From Humimonas sp964465015 (GTDB taxonomy: Bacteria; Gemmatimonadota; Gemmatimonadetes; Palauibacterales; Palauibacteraceae), in NCBI GenBank assembly GCA_964465015.1, contig CAYXHP010000003.1, positions 1 to 5,085 on the forward strand: DNA of 5,085 bases, given 5' to 3'. Position numbers and translations under genes: made by a program. Positions 1 through 4,957 of the stretch are shown one piece after another (the stretch's first letter is position 1; each line of letters begins with the position of its first letter). The notes beneath the pieces were generated by a model. The model worked only from the letters and a program-made list of their open reading frames with translations, did no database searches and was not told where the DNA came from.

Positions 1-504
1 ATCGACAGCTGGATCCTCGAGAAGCTCATGCGGCGGGCCTGGATGTACTTCAAGCCCCGGGGCGCGAAGCCGAGCTGGAACATGCAGGAGGCCTTCCGCG
101 GACCCATGATCGCTCTCATCAACGAGCACACGGCCTCGGACGGCGAGGCGTTCAGCGCCGGCTTCCGCCGGCTGGGCCTGGGGAAGCTCCTGGGGACGCG
201 GACATGGGGTGGGGAGATCTGGCTCAGCTTCGACAACGTGCTGGTGGATGGCGGGATCGCGTCGGCGGCGGAGCTCGGTGTCTACGGTCCCGAGGGTCAG
301 TGGCTCATCGAGGGCCACGGGGTCGATCCGGACATCGAGGTCGACAACGCCCCGCACGGAACGTACGAGGGCCACGATGCCCAGCTCCGGGCGGCGGTCG
401 AGGAGCTCCGCAAGGAGATCCGGGCTCACCCGAACCCCGTGCCGCCCGCGCCCGCCTATCCCGACAAGAGCGGTGGCGGGAACGGGAGGAAGGGAGGCGG
501 CTGA
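1..504 (+). CDS. Tricorn-like S41-family serine protease, C-terminal fragment (5' truncated)
   Basis: The reading frame is open from base 1, so the gene begins upstream and only the last 167 residues are present. They correspond to the C-terminal catalytic domain of tricorn protease and its bacterial homologues (peptidase family S41), which degrade peptides produced by larger proteases. The block N-E-H-T-A-S-D-G-E (fragment residues 41-49) carries the nucleophile Ser46 followed by Asp47, as in the tricorn Ser-Asp pair. G-T-R-T-W-G-G (65-71) is a typical family stretch. E-G-H-G-V-D-P-D (104-111) supplies the Glu that completes the catalytic tetrad in tricorn. The catalytic His would lie upstream of the window. 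The last ~25 residues are a Pro/Gly-rich tail (P-x-P repeats, then Gly/Lys) with no domain character. The gene stops 17 bp from the convergent MerR-type gene. Family is confident; substrate, localisation and start cannot be seen. Confidence 0.87.
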   Translation: MDSWILEKLMRRAWMYFKPRGAKPSWNMQEAFRGPMIALINEHTASDGEAFSAGFRRLGLGKLLGTRTWGGEIWLSFDNVLVDGGIASAAELGVYGPEGQWLIEGHGVDPDIEVDNAPHGTYEGHDAQLRAAVEELRKEIRAHPNPVPPAPAYPDKSGGGNGRKGGG

Positions 505-521
505 GGGGCCTCGGGTCGCCC

Positions 522-1478
522 TCAGGCGGGGGCCAGCCCCCGAAGGTGCCCGCGGAGTCCGGCCAGGTCACCCGGCGTCTCGGCCCCGATCTCGTCCAGC
601 AGGGCGGCGTAGGAGCTCGTCGCCCCGCCTCCGACGAGGAGCCGGGTGGTGCGGGGAAGCGACTTCGCCAGCCGCCGGAGAGCCGCAGCGGTGGCCCGAT
701 CGTCCTCCGGGTAGACGAGGCTGACGGCGACGGCCGTGGCGCCGGTGAGCGTCGCGGCGGCGGCGATGTCCTCGGCCGGGAGGTCGGGCGCCATGTACGT
801 CACCCGCCAGCCCTCGGACGCCGCGGTGGCCGCCACCATCTGTGCCCCGAGCTCGTGCCGGTGGCCGGCGAGCGTGCCGACCACGAGACCCGGCGCCCCC
901 GGGGCGGGGGGGAGCGCTTCCAGCAGCCAGCCGACGGCGCGGGCGACGGCGGCGGAGGCGACGTGCTCCTGGCCCGGTCCCATCTCACCCGCCTGCCAGG
1001 CCTCGCCCATCTTCGTCAGGAAAGGAGCCAGGAGCCGCTCGATGAGAAGCGGGGCCGGGAAGTCGACCACGGCGCGCCGCAACAGGGCTTCGAGGCCCTC
1101 GGCGTCGTACTCGGACGCCAGCTTCAGGGCGGCGGCCACCCGGCGCTCGGGGGAGTGGCCGGGGAGCGCGGTCCTTCCGGCCGAGCGCTCGCCGGCCGCG
1201 CCGCGCTCGACCAGCTTGCGGAGCTTGGCGGTGGATAGCCCGGCGATCTGACCGATCCGCTCCCCGCTCCCGGTCAGGCGCGCGAGCAGACCCAGCCGCG
1301 TGATCTCCGCGTCCGTGTAGAGCCTGTGGCCGCCCTCGGAGCGGGTGGGCTCTATGACGTCGTAGCGCCGCTCCCACGCCCTCAAGACGTGAGGGCTGAG
1401 GCCCGTGCGCGCGGCCACCACCGAGATGGGGTGGCGCGCTTCTCCCCCGCTCCCGCCACCCACCGCGTCTCTCGCCAT
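522..1478 (-). CDS. MerR-type regulator with cobalamin-binding domain (CarH/LitR-like B12 photoreceptor)
   Basis: The 318-residue product has the CarH layout. An N-terminal MerR winged-helix DNA-binding domain spans ~16-85, with R-A-W-E-R-R-Y at 33-39 and G-H-R-L-Y at 50-54. A helical cobalamin-cap domain (~108-190) and a Rossmann-like B12-binding domain (~195-310) follow. In the helical bundle, Trp161 is followed after nine residues by Glu171-His172, the W-x9-E-H signature of CarH. His208 in G-H-R-H-E-L-G matches the His that ligates cobalt from below. CarH proteins bind adenosylcobalamin, repress in the dark as tetramers, and release DNA when light breaks the Co-C bond; that activity is inferred here. 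The frame stays open to an ATG at 1571, but I chose the ATG at 1478. It has GAGG 8 nt upstream, it starts just before the conserved fold, and the longer form would read through a hairpin. It is divergent from a DUF378 gene and probably controls it. Confidence 0.9.
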   Translation of the reverse strand: MARDAVGGGSGGEARHPISVVAARTGLSPHVLRAWERRYDVIEPTRSEGGHRLYTDAEITRLGLLARLTGSGERIGQIAGLSTAKLRKLVERGAAGERSAGRTALPGHSPERRVAAALKLASEYDAEGLEALLRRAVVDFPAPLLIERLLAPFLTKMGEAWQAGEMGPGQEHVASAAVARAVGWLLEALPPAPGAPGLVVGTLAGHRHELGAQMVAATAASEGWRVTYMAPDLPAEDIAAAATLTGATAVAVSLVYPEDDRATAAALRRLAKSLPRTTRLLVGGGATSSYAALLDEIGAETPGDLAGLRGHLRGLAPA

Positions 1479-1508
1479 GCACTCGTCCTCGCTCGAAGGT
1501 CGGCCCTC

Positions 1509-1533
1509 GCCCCGTGGCGTCGCGCCACGGGGC
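1509..1533 (-). promoter_or_regulatory. Perfect 11-bp-stem hairpin in the leader of the MerR/B12 regulator
   Basis: Arms 1509-1519 and 1523-1533 are perfectly complementary with a 3-nt loop (TCG). In RNA from the minus strand the hairpin lies about 30 nt upstream of the chosen ATG (1478), inside the likely leader. Neither side is followed by a T-run, so it is not a standard intrinsic terminator. It could be an RNA-stability or translation-control element. Its perfect pairing also argues against 1479-1571 being coding. The function is unknown. Confidence 0.5.
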
Positions 1534-1573
1534 CGGACATCAAGCTGAGGGTGACGTCGAGGTCGTGTCAAGA

Positions 1574-1602
1574 AATATATGTGGACAAGCCCTTGACAGA
1601 AC
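1574..1602 (-). promoter_or_regulatory. Possible promoter of the MerR/B12 regulator (minus strand)
   Basis: On the minus strand TATATT (1579 to 1574) matches five of six bases of the sigma-70 -10 box. It sits in an AT-rich patch that stands out from the GC-rich surroundings. The -35 region around 1597-1602 is a poor match. Transcription from here would start near 1567, giving a leader of about 90 nt that contains the 1509-1533 hairpin. The element overlaps the TnGACA repeat pair at 1582-1598, so a protein bound there would also block this promoter, allowing autoregulation. An alternative minus-strand TTGACA at 1571-1566 has only a very poor -10 (TCAGCT) 17 bp downstream. Confidence 0.35.
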
Positions 1603-1640
1603 CGGGGGCATCCTGCGATAATCTAGACACAAATTCGACA
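1582..1640 (+). promoter_or_regulatory. Putative CarH-type operator: two pairs of TnGACA boxes, 11 bp apart within each pair
   Basis: The plus strand carries TGGACA at 1582, TTGACA at 1593, TAGACA at 1624 and TCGACA at 1635. Within each pair the boxes are exactly 11 bp apart, in direct orientation. The first pair covers the -35 box of the DUF378 promoter, and the second covers its transcription start. An extra TTGACA lies on the minus strand at 1571-1566. It forms a 7-bp inverted repeat (TGTCAAG and CTTGACA) with the 1593 box. From published CarH structural work, CarH DNA-binding domains recognise tandem 11-bp repeats with a T-n-n-A-C-A core overlapping the -35 element, and the adjacent gene encodes such a protein. 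Binding here is inferred; the repeats and spacing are seen directly. Confidence 0.6.
1593..1622 (+). promoter_or_regulatory. Strong sigma-70-type promoter of the DUF378 gene
   Basis: A perfect -35 box TTGACA (1593-1598) is followed after 18 bp by GATAAT (1617-1622), a 5/6 match to the -10 box. TG at 1614-1615, one base upstream, makes an extended -10. Transcription should start near 1628-1630, giving a ~40-nt leader that ends in a clear Shine-Dalgarno AAGGAGG (1656-1662). Such a near-consensus promoter in so GC-rich a genome suggests strong expression that is held off by a repressor. The repeats overlapping its -35 and start site fit that idea. Confidence 0.8.
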
Positions 1641-1668
1641 CTACTCTTCGACGCGAAGGAGGCAACCC

Positions 1669-1884
1669 ATGCGCACGTTCGATATCCTGGCCGTCGTCCT
1701 GCTGGTCGTGGGCGGTCTGAACTGGGGGCTGGTGGGTCTGTTCGGCTTCGACCTGGTGGCGGCGATCTTCGGCGACATGACCGTGTTCGCCCGTTTGGTC
1801 TACGCCCTGGTCGGGATCGCGGCGGTGTACCGGCTCCTGGCATGGCGTGGCGCGAGTCGTCGCGTGGCCACCGTCGGAGCCTGA
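1669..1884 (+). CDS. DUF378 family small membrane protein
   Basis: This 71-residue protein belongs by sequence to the DUF378 family of small bacterial membrane proteins, whose function is not established. The hallmark G-G-L-N-W-G-L-V-G-L-F is at about residues 15-25. It is followed by F-D-L-V-A-A-I-F-G, and a second hydrophobic segment is rich in Val/Ala/Leu (~41-59) and ends in A-W-R. Two transmembrane helices are expected, with a short positively charged cytoplasmic tail (R-G-A-S-R-R). Length is normal for the family and the protein appears complete. The ATG follows AAGGAGG with a 6-nt gap, an excellent ribosome binding site. It is a single-gene transcript with its own strong promoter, divergent from the MerR/B12 regulator, which probably represses it. 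The family assignment is confident; the role is unknown. Confidence 0.88.
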   Translation: MRTFDILAVVLLVVGGLNWGLVGLFGFDLVAAIFGDMTVFARLVYALVGIAAVYRLLAWRGASRRVATVGA

Positions 1885-1953
1885 GCGACGGCCGGGTCGG
1901 CCCCGACGCCGACGGGTGGCACGAGTCGGCGGCCGGGGAGCTCCGCGGACCGG

Positions 1954-2004
1954 CGTGACAGTCTGTCGGGGCTCGCGGCCGCGCTTTTGGGACAGCTTGT
2001 CACG
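1954..2004. repeat. Imperfect inverted repeat, 14-bp arms with two mismatches, 23-bp centre
   Basis: Arms 1954-1967 and 1991-2004 share CGTGACA..CTGTC and its reverse complement, mismatched only at the two bases between the blocks. The centre contains the palindrome CGCGGCCGCG (1974-1983). It starts 70 bp after the DUF378 stop codon. It could be an RNA hairpin ending the DUF378 transcript, although the 3' arm is not followed by a T-run, or a dyad operator for the downstream transcript. Neither role is shown. Confidence 0.45.
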
Positions 2005-2182
2005 GCGGAGAAGAACCCGCCGTACGGACGCGGTCGCGTCGGCGCGGTGACGATCCAGTCAGCACAAGGCCGACGGTCCCTGAAGGCCGGTCGTCGCTGC
2101 GTGGCATGCGGCCGGGCACGCCGGTTGCTTATGAGTACCCTGCCCGCGACGAGGACGCTTCGGCGACCACGACGTGGGAATC

Positions 2183-2433
2183 GGCGCCCGACGGTTCGGG
2201 CCGAAGGGCGCCTCGCCTAGCGGGAGTTTGGCCCGCCTAGGCCGGTTGCGTGGTCGTCGGCTGCAACCGTAGTCCCGGGAACGGGGACGCCTGAGTCGTG
2301 ACTTTCGAGTGACGACGAGGGAAAGAGCCTGAATCCGGTCACCACACGGGGTGACGCCAAACCGACGGACGCAGGTTCGCCGACGCAACGAGGCCCCCGA
2401 TCGGAGCCGTGAACTCCGGTCGGGGGTTTCGCT
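2183..2433 (+). ncRNA. Candidate structured RNA ending in an intrinsic terminator (class not recognised)
   Basis: Successive local hairpins can be read directly:
- 2183-2189 with 2206-2212 (7 bp, with an alternative inner GCCCGA/TCGGGC stem);
- 2215-2224 with 2232-2242 (10 bp, one bulge);
- 2243-2249 with 2263-2269 (7 bp);
- 2272-2276 with 2284-2288 (5 bp);
- 2295-2303 with 2308-2316 (one mismatch, TTCG loop);
- 2338-2343 with 2350-2355 (6 bp);
- the terminator at 2389-2431.
Almost every base between 2183 and 2316 is in or next to a stem. It lacks the conserved blocks I would expect of RNase P RNA, tmRNA, SRP RNA, cobalamin or c-di-GMP riboswitches. It may be a free small RNA or the leader of the sigma-54 activator gene. 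The 5' end is uncertain and may lie as far up as ~2040. In GC-rich DNA some hairpins arise by chance, hence the modest confidence. Confidence 0.38.
2389..2433 (+). terminator. Strong rho-independent terminator-like hairpin
   Basis: The arms 2394-2406 and 2414-2426 form 13 consecutive pairs (one G-U) around a 7-nt loop. They extend to 18 pairs (2389-2406 with 2414-2431) when the G-U and A-U pairs with the trailing TTTCG are counted. The 3' side runs into TTTCGCTATTCTT, a moderate U-rich tract, only on the + strand; the other strand has no such tract. It therefore should end transcripts coming from the DUF378 side or from the hairpin-rich region. It isolates the sigma-54 activator gene from upstream transcription unless it works as an attenuator. 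Confidence 0.68.
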
Positions 2434-2472
2434 ATTCTTCCAAAATTTCCCACCCTTCGGCGTTTCTTCCCG

Positions 2473-2500
2473 TTTCGCCCCGGTCGGCAGTCTGTATCTT
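2473..2500 (+). promoter_or_regulatory. Weak candidate promoter for the sigma-54 activator gene
   Basis: TATCTT (2495-2500) matches four of six -10 bases, and TTTCGC (2473-2478) is a poor -35 at 16 bp. It lies downstream of the terminator hairpin and within an inverted repeat GGTCGG (2482-2487) / CCGACC (2510-2515), which could be an operator. The assignment rests mostly on position and base composition. Confidence 0.25.
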
Positions 2501-2518
2501 GAGCGTCTCCCGACCACG

Positions 2519-2549
2519 CGGGTGACGCCCACCCGGCCCATCCAGGGCC
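2519..2549 (+). promoter_or_regulatory. Two adjoining hairpins in the leader of the sigma-54 activator gene
   Basis: CGGGTG (2519-2524) pairs with CACCCG (2530-2535) around a 5-nt loop. GGCCC (2535-2539) pairs with GGGCC (2545-2549) around another 5-nt loop. The two stems share base 2535, so they stack closely or compete. They sit 46 bp or more upstream of the GTG start. They may affect translation or RNA stability; no known class is recognised. Confidence 0.3.
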
Positions 2550-2594
2550 TCCAGGCGGACCCACGACCATACGAACGGAGCGATTGACGCTGCG

Positions 2595-3983
2595 GTGACG
2601 CACCAGCAGAGCGATGGGCGAGGTGTCTCCAGGGTGCTCGTGGTCGAGACCGACGAGCGGCTCGGCGGTGCCCTCGCCGCCGTGCTCGAGGCCGACGGCT
2701 TTCGGGTGGAGACCTGCACCCGGGGCGACGTGGGCCTCGCCCGCCTGCGGGAGGAACGGTTCGACGCGGCGGTGATCGCGCTTCGCCTCCCGGGCCTGTC
2801 GGGGCTCGACCTCCTGGCCCGCATCGACCCGCTCGAGACCGACGCCCGGCTGGTGGCGGTAGCCGACGAGGGTGACGTGAAAGGGGCGGTGGAGGCCATG
2901 CACCGGGGCGCGGCCGACTGCCTGGTGCGCCCGCTGGAGACCAATCGGCTCCTCGCCGCGGTGACCCGCGCCGCCTCCGAGTCCGAGCGCCGGCGTGCCC
3001 TCCGGCGCCGCGAGGAGGGAGAGGACGACCTCCGCGTGCCGATCCTCGGGCGCTCGCCGGCCATCCGGCGTACGCTGGGCCTCGTGCGGAGGGTCGCTCC
3101 CACGCGGTCCACCGCCCTCGTGACCGGCGAGACCGGGACCGGCAAGGAGCTCATCGCCCGGGCCATCCACGAGATCTCCCCCCGGGGAGAGGGTCCCTTC
3201 GTTCCGGTCGTGTGCTCGGCGCTCCCCGAGAGCCTCCTGGAGGCCGAGCTGTTCGGGCATCGCAAGGGAAGCTTCACGGGCGCCTACGCCGATCGGCGTG
3301 GTCTCGTCGAGGTGGCCGCCGGAGGCACGCTGTTCCTGGACGAGATCGCCACCGTGCCGACGGACGTGCAGGTCAAGCTCCTCCGGGTCCTGGAGGAGCG
3401 GCGGGTGCGCCGGGTGGGAGACGCCGAGGCCCGACCCATCGATTTCCGGCTGGTGGTGGCCACGAACGAGGACCTGGAGGAGGCGGTCGAGAAGGGGCGC
3501 TTCCGGGAGGACCTCTTCTACCGGCTGAACGTGTTTCCCATCCGCGTCCCTCCCCTCCGGGAGCGCCGCGAGGACATCCCGCTCCTGGCCGAGCACTTCC
3601 GGCGCCGGTACGCCGAGGAGAACGACGTCGACGCGCCGGCCATCCTCCCCGAGACCCTGGCTCGGATGCAGGAGTATCCGTGGCCGGGCAACGTGCGGGA
3701 GCTCGAGCACTTCGTCGAGCGGGCCATGTTGCTCTACGCCGGTCAGCCGGCCATCCGCTTCGATCCGGTCACGCGCCGCGGACGGGGCAAGGCGGGCGAT
3801 CTCCTCCGGAAGGCCGCGGATGAGACGTGGGACCTGGACCGCCTGGAGCGGGAGTACATCCTCCGCATCCTCGAGGAAGCGGGCGGGAACCGCACCCGGG
3901 CGGCCGAGATCCTGGGGGTCCACCGCCGGACCCTGGCCCGCCGCATGGACCGCTACCGGGAGCGAAGGCGTCCGGCCCGCTAG
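2595..3983 (+). CDS. NtrC-type sigma-54 activator with degenerate receiver domain
   Basis: This 462-residue enhancer-binding protein has three domains: receiver (~13-125), AAA+ ATPase (~148-385) and Fis-type HTH (~420-455). It should bind upstream of -24/-12 promoters and use ATP to open sigma-54 polymerase. Visible motifs are Walker A G-E-T-G-T-G-K-E (178-185), the sigma-54 contact loop G-S-F-T-G-A (225-230, a variant of GAFTGA), Walker B F-L-D-E (247-250), F-R-E-D-L-F-Y-R-L-N (303-312) and W-P-G-N-V-R-E-L (363-370). The HTH includes G-N-R-T-R-A-A-E-I-L-G (431-441). In the receiver the phosphoacceptor Asp is Ala62, the switch Thr/Ser position appears to be Ala, and the conserved Lys before Pro is Arg112. 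Ordinary histidine-kinase control is therefore unlikely. The start is GTG at 2595, the only canonical start after the in-frame stop at 2523. Its GGAG is 14 nt away, which is long; GTG codons at 2634 or 2640 are alternatives. No partner kinase is in the window. Confidence 0.93.
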   Translation: MTHQQSDGRGVSRVLVVETDERLGGALAAVLEADGFRVETCTRGDVGLARLREERFDAAVIALRLPGLSGLDLLARIDPLETDARLVAVADEGDVKGAVEAMHRGAADCLVRPLETNRLLAAVTRAASESERRRALRRREEGEDDLRVPILGRSPAIRRTLGLVRRVAPTRSTALVTGETGTGKELIARAIHEISPRGEGPFVPVVCSALPESLLEAELFGHRKGSFTGAYADRRGLVEVAAGGTLFLDEIATVPTDVQVKLLRVLEERRVRRVGDAEARPIDFRLVVATNEDLEEAVEKGRFREDLFYRLNVFPIRVPPLRERREDIPLLAEHFRRRYAEENDVDAPAILPETLARMQEYPWPGNVRELEHFVERAMLLYAGQPAIRFDPVTRRGRGKAGDLLRKAADETWDLDRLEREYILRILEEAGGNRTRAAEILGVHRRTLARRMDRYRERRRPAR

Positions 3984-3998
3984 GCCCGGTCGGTCCGC

Positions 3999-4862
3999 TC
4001 AGCCCGGGACCAGCCACAGCAGGACGGCGAAGGCGATCACCGCCACCGTCACCACCCGCCGCACCCAGCGGCTCCCCTTGAGCACCGTGAGATGGACCCC
4101 GACCAGGGCCCCCGTGAAGTTCCCGGCCGCCAGGGCGAGACCCAGCAGCCAGTCCACCTCGCCCGAGGCGGCGAACTGCCACAGGGCAAGGGGCGTCCAC
4201 AGCAGGATGACCAGCACCTTGAGGGCGTTGCCTCGCACGAGGTCGAAGCCGGCCCACGTGAGGACGGCCAGGAACAGGAAGCCGGTGCCGGCCTGCACGA
4301 AGCCGCCGTAGATGCCCACCAGCAGGAACCCGGCCCCGAGTCCGATCCGGCTCCAGGGCCCCGAAGAAAGTTCCGGAGCCCGCGCCGGCACGGCCCCGGC
4401 GGCCGCCTCACCGACCGGCTCCCCGCTTCCTCCGCCGACCGTCGCGGAGGCTTCGCCTTCCCGCCCCGCCTTCTCGCTCACGGCGTCGTCACCGCCGCCC
4501 GGTCGCCACAGCGAGAGCAGGGAGACGGCGATCATCACCACCGAGAGGATGTTCTTGAACGACTCGTCGCCCACGCGGACGGCGAGCCAGGCGCCCAGGA
4601 TCGCGCCCGCCACGCCGGGCACGGCGGCCCGCATGAGCCAGCGCCACGGCACCAGGCTGCGGCGATGGAAGCCCCACACCGCGCCCCCGTTCTGCACCAG
4701 GATGGCCACGCGGTTCGTCCCGTTGGCCACCGTGGGTGGCAGGCCCAGGAAGATCATCGCGGGGAGCGAGAGGAACGACCCGCCCCCGGCGATCACGTTG
4801 AGCGCTCCGGCCACGAGTCCGACGCCGGCCAGGGCGGGGTAGCTCCACCAGGCGTGGTTCAC
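3999..4862 (-). CDS. TauE/SafE (TSUP) family permease, putative sulfite/organosulfonate or anion exporter
   Basis: This 287-residue inner-membrane protein has the duplicated TSUP layout. The first half has G-A-L-N-V-I-A-G-G-G-S-F (19-30) followed by L-G-L-P-P-T-V-A-N-G-T-N (39-50), both family hallmarks. The second half has the matching G-G-F-V-Q-A-G-T-G-F (186-195) and G-N-A-L-K (211-215). About eight hydrophobic segments can be placed (~8-28, 30-46, 78-98, 104-120, 173-200, 213-230, 237-260, 268-285). TSUP members move sulfite, sulfoacetate, taurine-derived sulfonates or related anions; the substrate here cannot be told. A Gly/Ala/Glu-rich hydrophilic linker (~122-170) between the halves is longer than the minimal family loop. 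The start is GTG with AAGGGA six bases upstream (4874-4869). The gene converges with the sigma-54 activator gene (15 bp apart) and diverges from the OPT transporter gene. Confidence 0.88.
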   Translation of the reverse strand: MNHAWWSYPALAGVGLVAGALNVIAGGGSFLSLPAMIFLGLPPTVANGTNRVAILVQNGGAVWGFHRRSLVPWRWLMRAAVPGVAGAILGAWLAVRVGDESFKNILSVVMIAVSLLSLWRPGGGDDAVSEKAGREGEASATVGGGSGEPVGEAAAGAVPARAPELSSGPWSRIGLGAGFLLVGIYGGFVQAGTGFLFLAVLTWAGFDLVRGNALKVLVILLWTPLALWQFAASGEVDWLLGLALAAGNFTGALVGVHLTVLKGSRWVRRVVTVAVIAFAVLLWLVPG

Positions 4863-4957
4863 GTCACGTCCCTTCGCTCTTGCGCCGCGCGCATGCGGTT
4901 CCTAGCGTCGGCCATCACGGCCCAGCCCGCTCGCGGACCTTCCACGCAGGGGACAGC
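4863..4957. promoter_or_regulatory. Divergent intergenic region between TSUP and OPT transporter genes
   Basis: Promoters for both transporter genes should lie in these 95 bp, but none is clear. On the + strand TTGCGC (4880-4885), 17 bp, TAGCGT (4903-4908) is the best spaced pair, with only three matches in each box. GGCC-ATCAC-GGCC (4912-4924) is a short dyad. There is no -24/-12 (TGGCAC-N5-TTGC) element, so control by the neighbouring sigma-54 activator is not supported. Confidence 0.3.

Larger units (their letters stand above)
1885..2594. other. Long non-coding stretch with multiple hairpins (710 bp)
   Basis: No protein gene is supported here on either strand. The open frames are Arg/Pro-rich, lack ribosome binding sites and match no family I recognise. 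From left to right the stretch holds:
- a 14-bp-arm inverted repeat (1954-2004);
- a small hairpin GGCGG/CCGCC (2004-2021);
- an 8-bp hairpin with two G-U pairs (2108-2128);
- a short CGC-TTCG-GCG tetraloop hairpin (2156-2165);
- a dense run of hairpins (2183-2355);
- a terminator-like hairpin (2389-2431);
- an AT-richer patch (2430-2476);
- a weak promoter and leader of the sigma-54 activator.
The density of stable, closely spaced hairpins on one side of a terminator is the main sign of function. Confidence 0.6.

Noticed and set aside
527..542. CGGGGG/CCCCCG hairpin at the end of the MerR/B12 gene as a terminator
   Set aside because: The stem is only 6 bp, lies inside the last codons, and has no T-run on either strand.
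204..1238. Plus-strand open frame of 344 codons across the protease end and the regulator
   Set aside because: It overlaps two well-supported genes, and its translation is low-complexity Arg/Gly with no family likeness.
1479..1571. N-terminal extension of the MerR/B12 regulator (31 extra residues from ATG at 1571)
   Set aside because: The extra residues show no fold character and include the perfect hairpin at 1509-1533. The ATG at 1571 overlaps the promoter/operator region, whereas the ATG at 1478 has a Shine-Dalgarno sequence and starts near the conserved domain.
1915..1930. TGGCAC as the -24 part of a sigma-54 promoter
   Set aside because: The required TTGC at the -12 spacing is absent; the bases there are GGC-rich. 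No complete -24/-12 element was found by eye on either strand of the window.
1987..2220. Small plus-strand open frame (77 codons) in the non-coding stretch
   Set aside because: It has a TTG start with no ribosome binding site, an Arg-rich composition, and overlap with the hairpin-rich region. Nothing supports it as a gene.
2317..2340. RNase P RNA-like GAGGGAAAG block
   Set aside because: It only partly resembles the conserved start of bacterial RNase P RNA, and the ACAGAAA and other core blocks are missing.
2402..2431. Possible group II intron domain V, because GAGCCGTG appears at 2404-2411
   Set aside because: The conserved domain V hairpin and its GAAA-type loop do not follow, and there is no reverse-transcriptase gene. 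The bases are part of the terminator stem and loop.
2217..3923. Long minus-strand open frame of 568 codons
   Set aside because: It lies antisense to the clear sigma-54 activator gene, whose motifs are intact. The antisense product is Arg/Gly/Pro-rich with no recognised domain, which is common opposite GC-rich genes.
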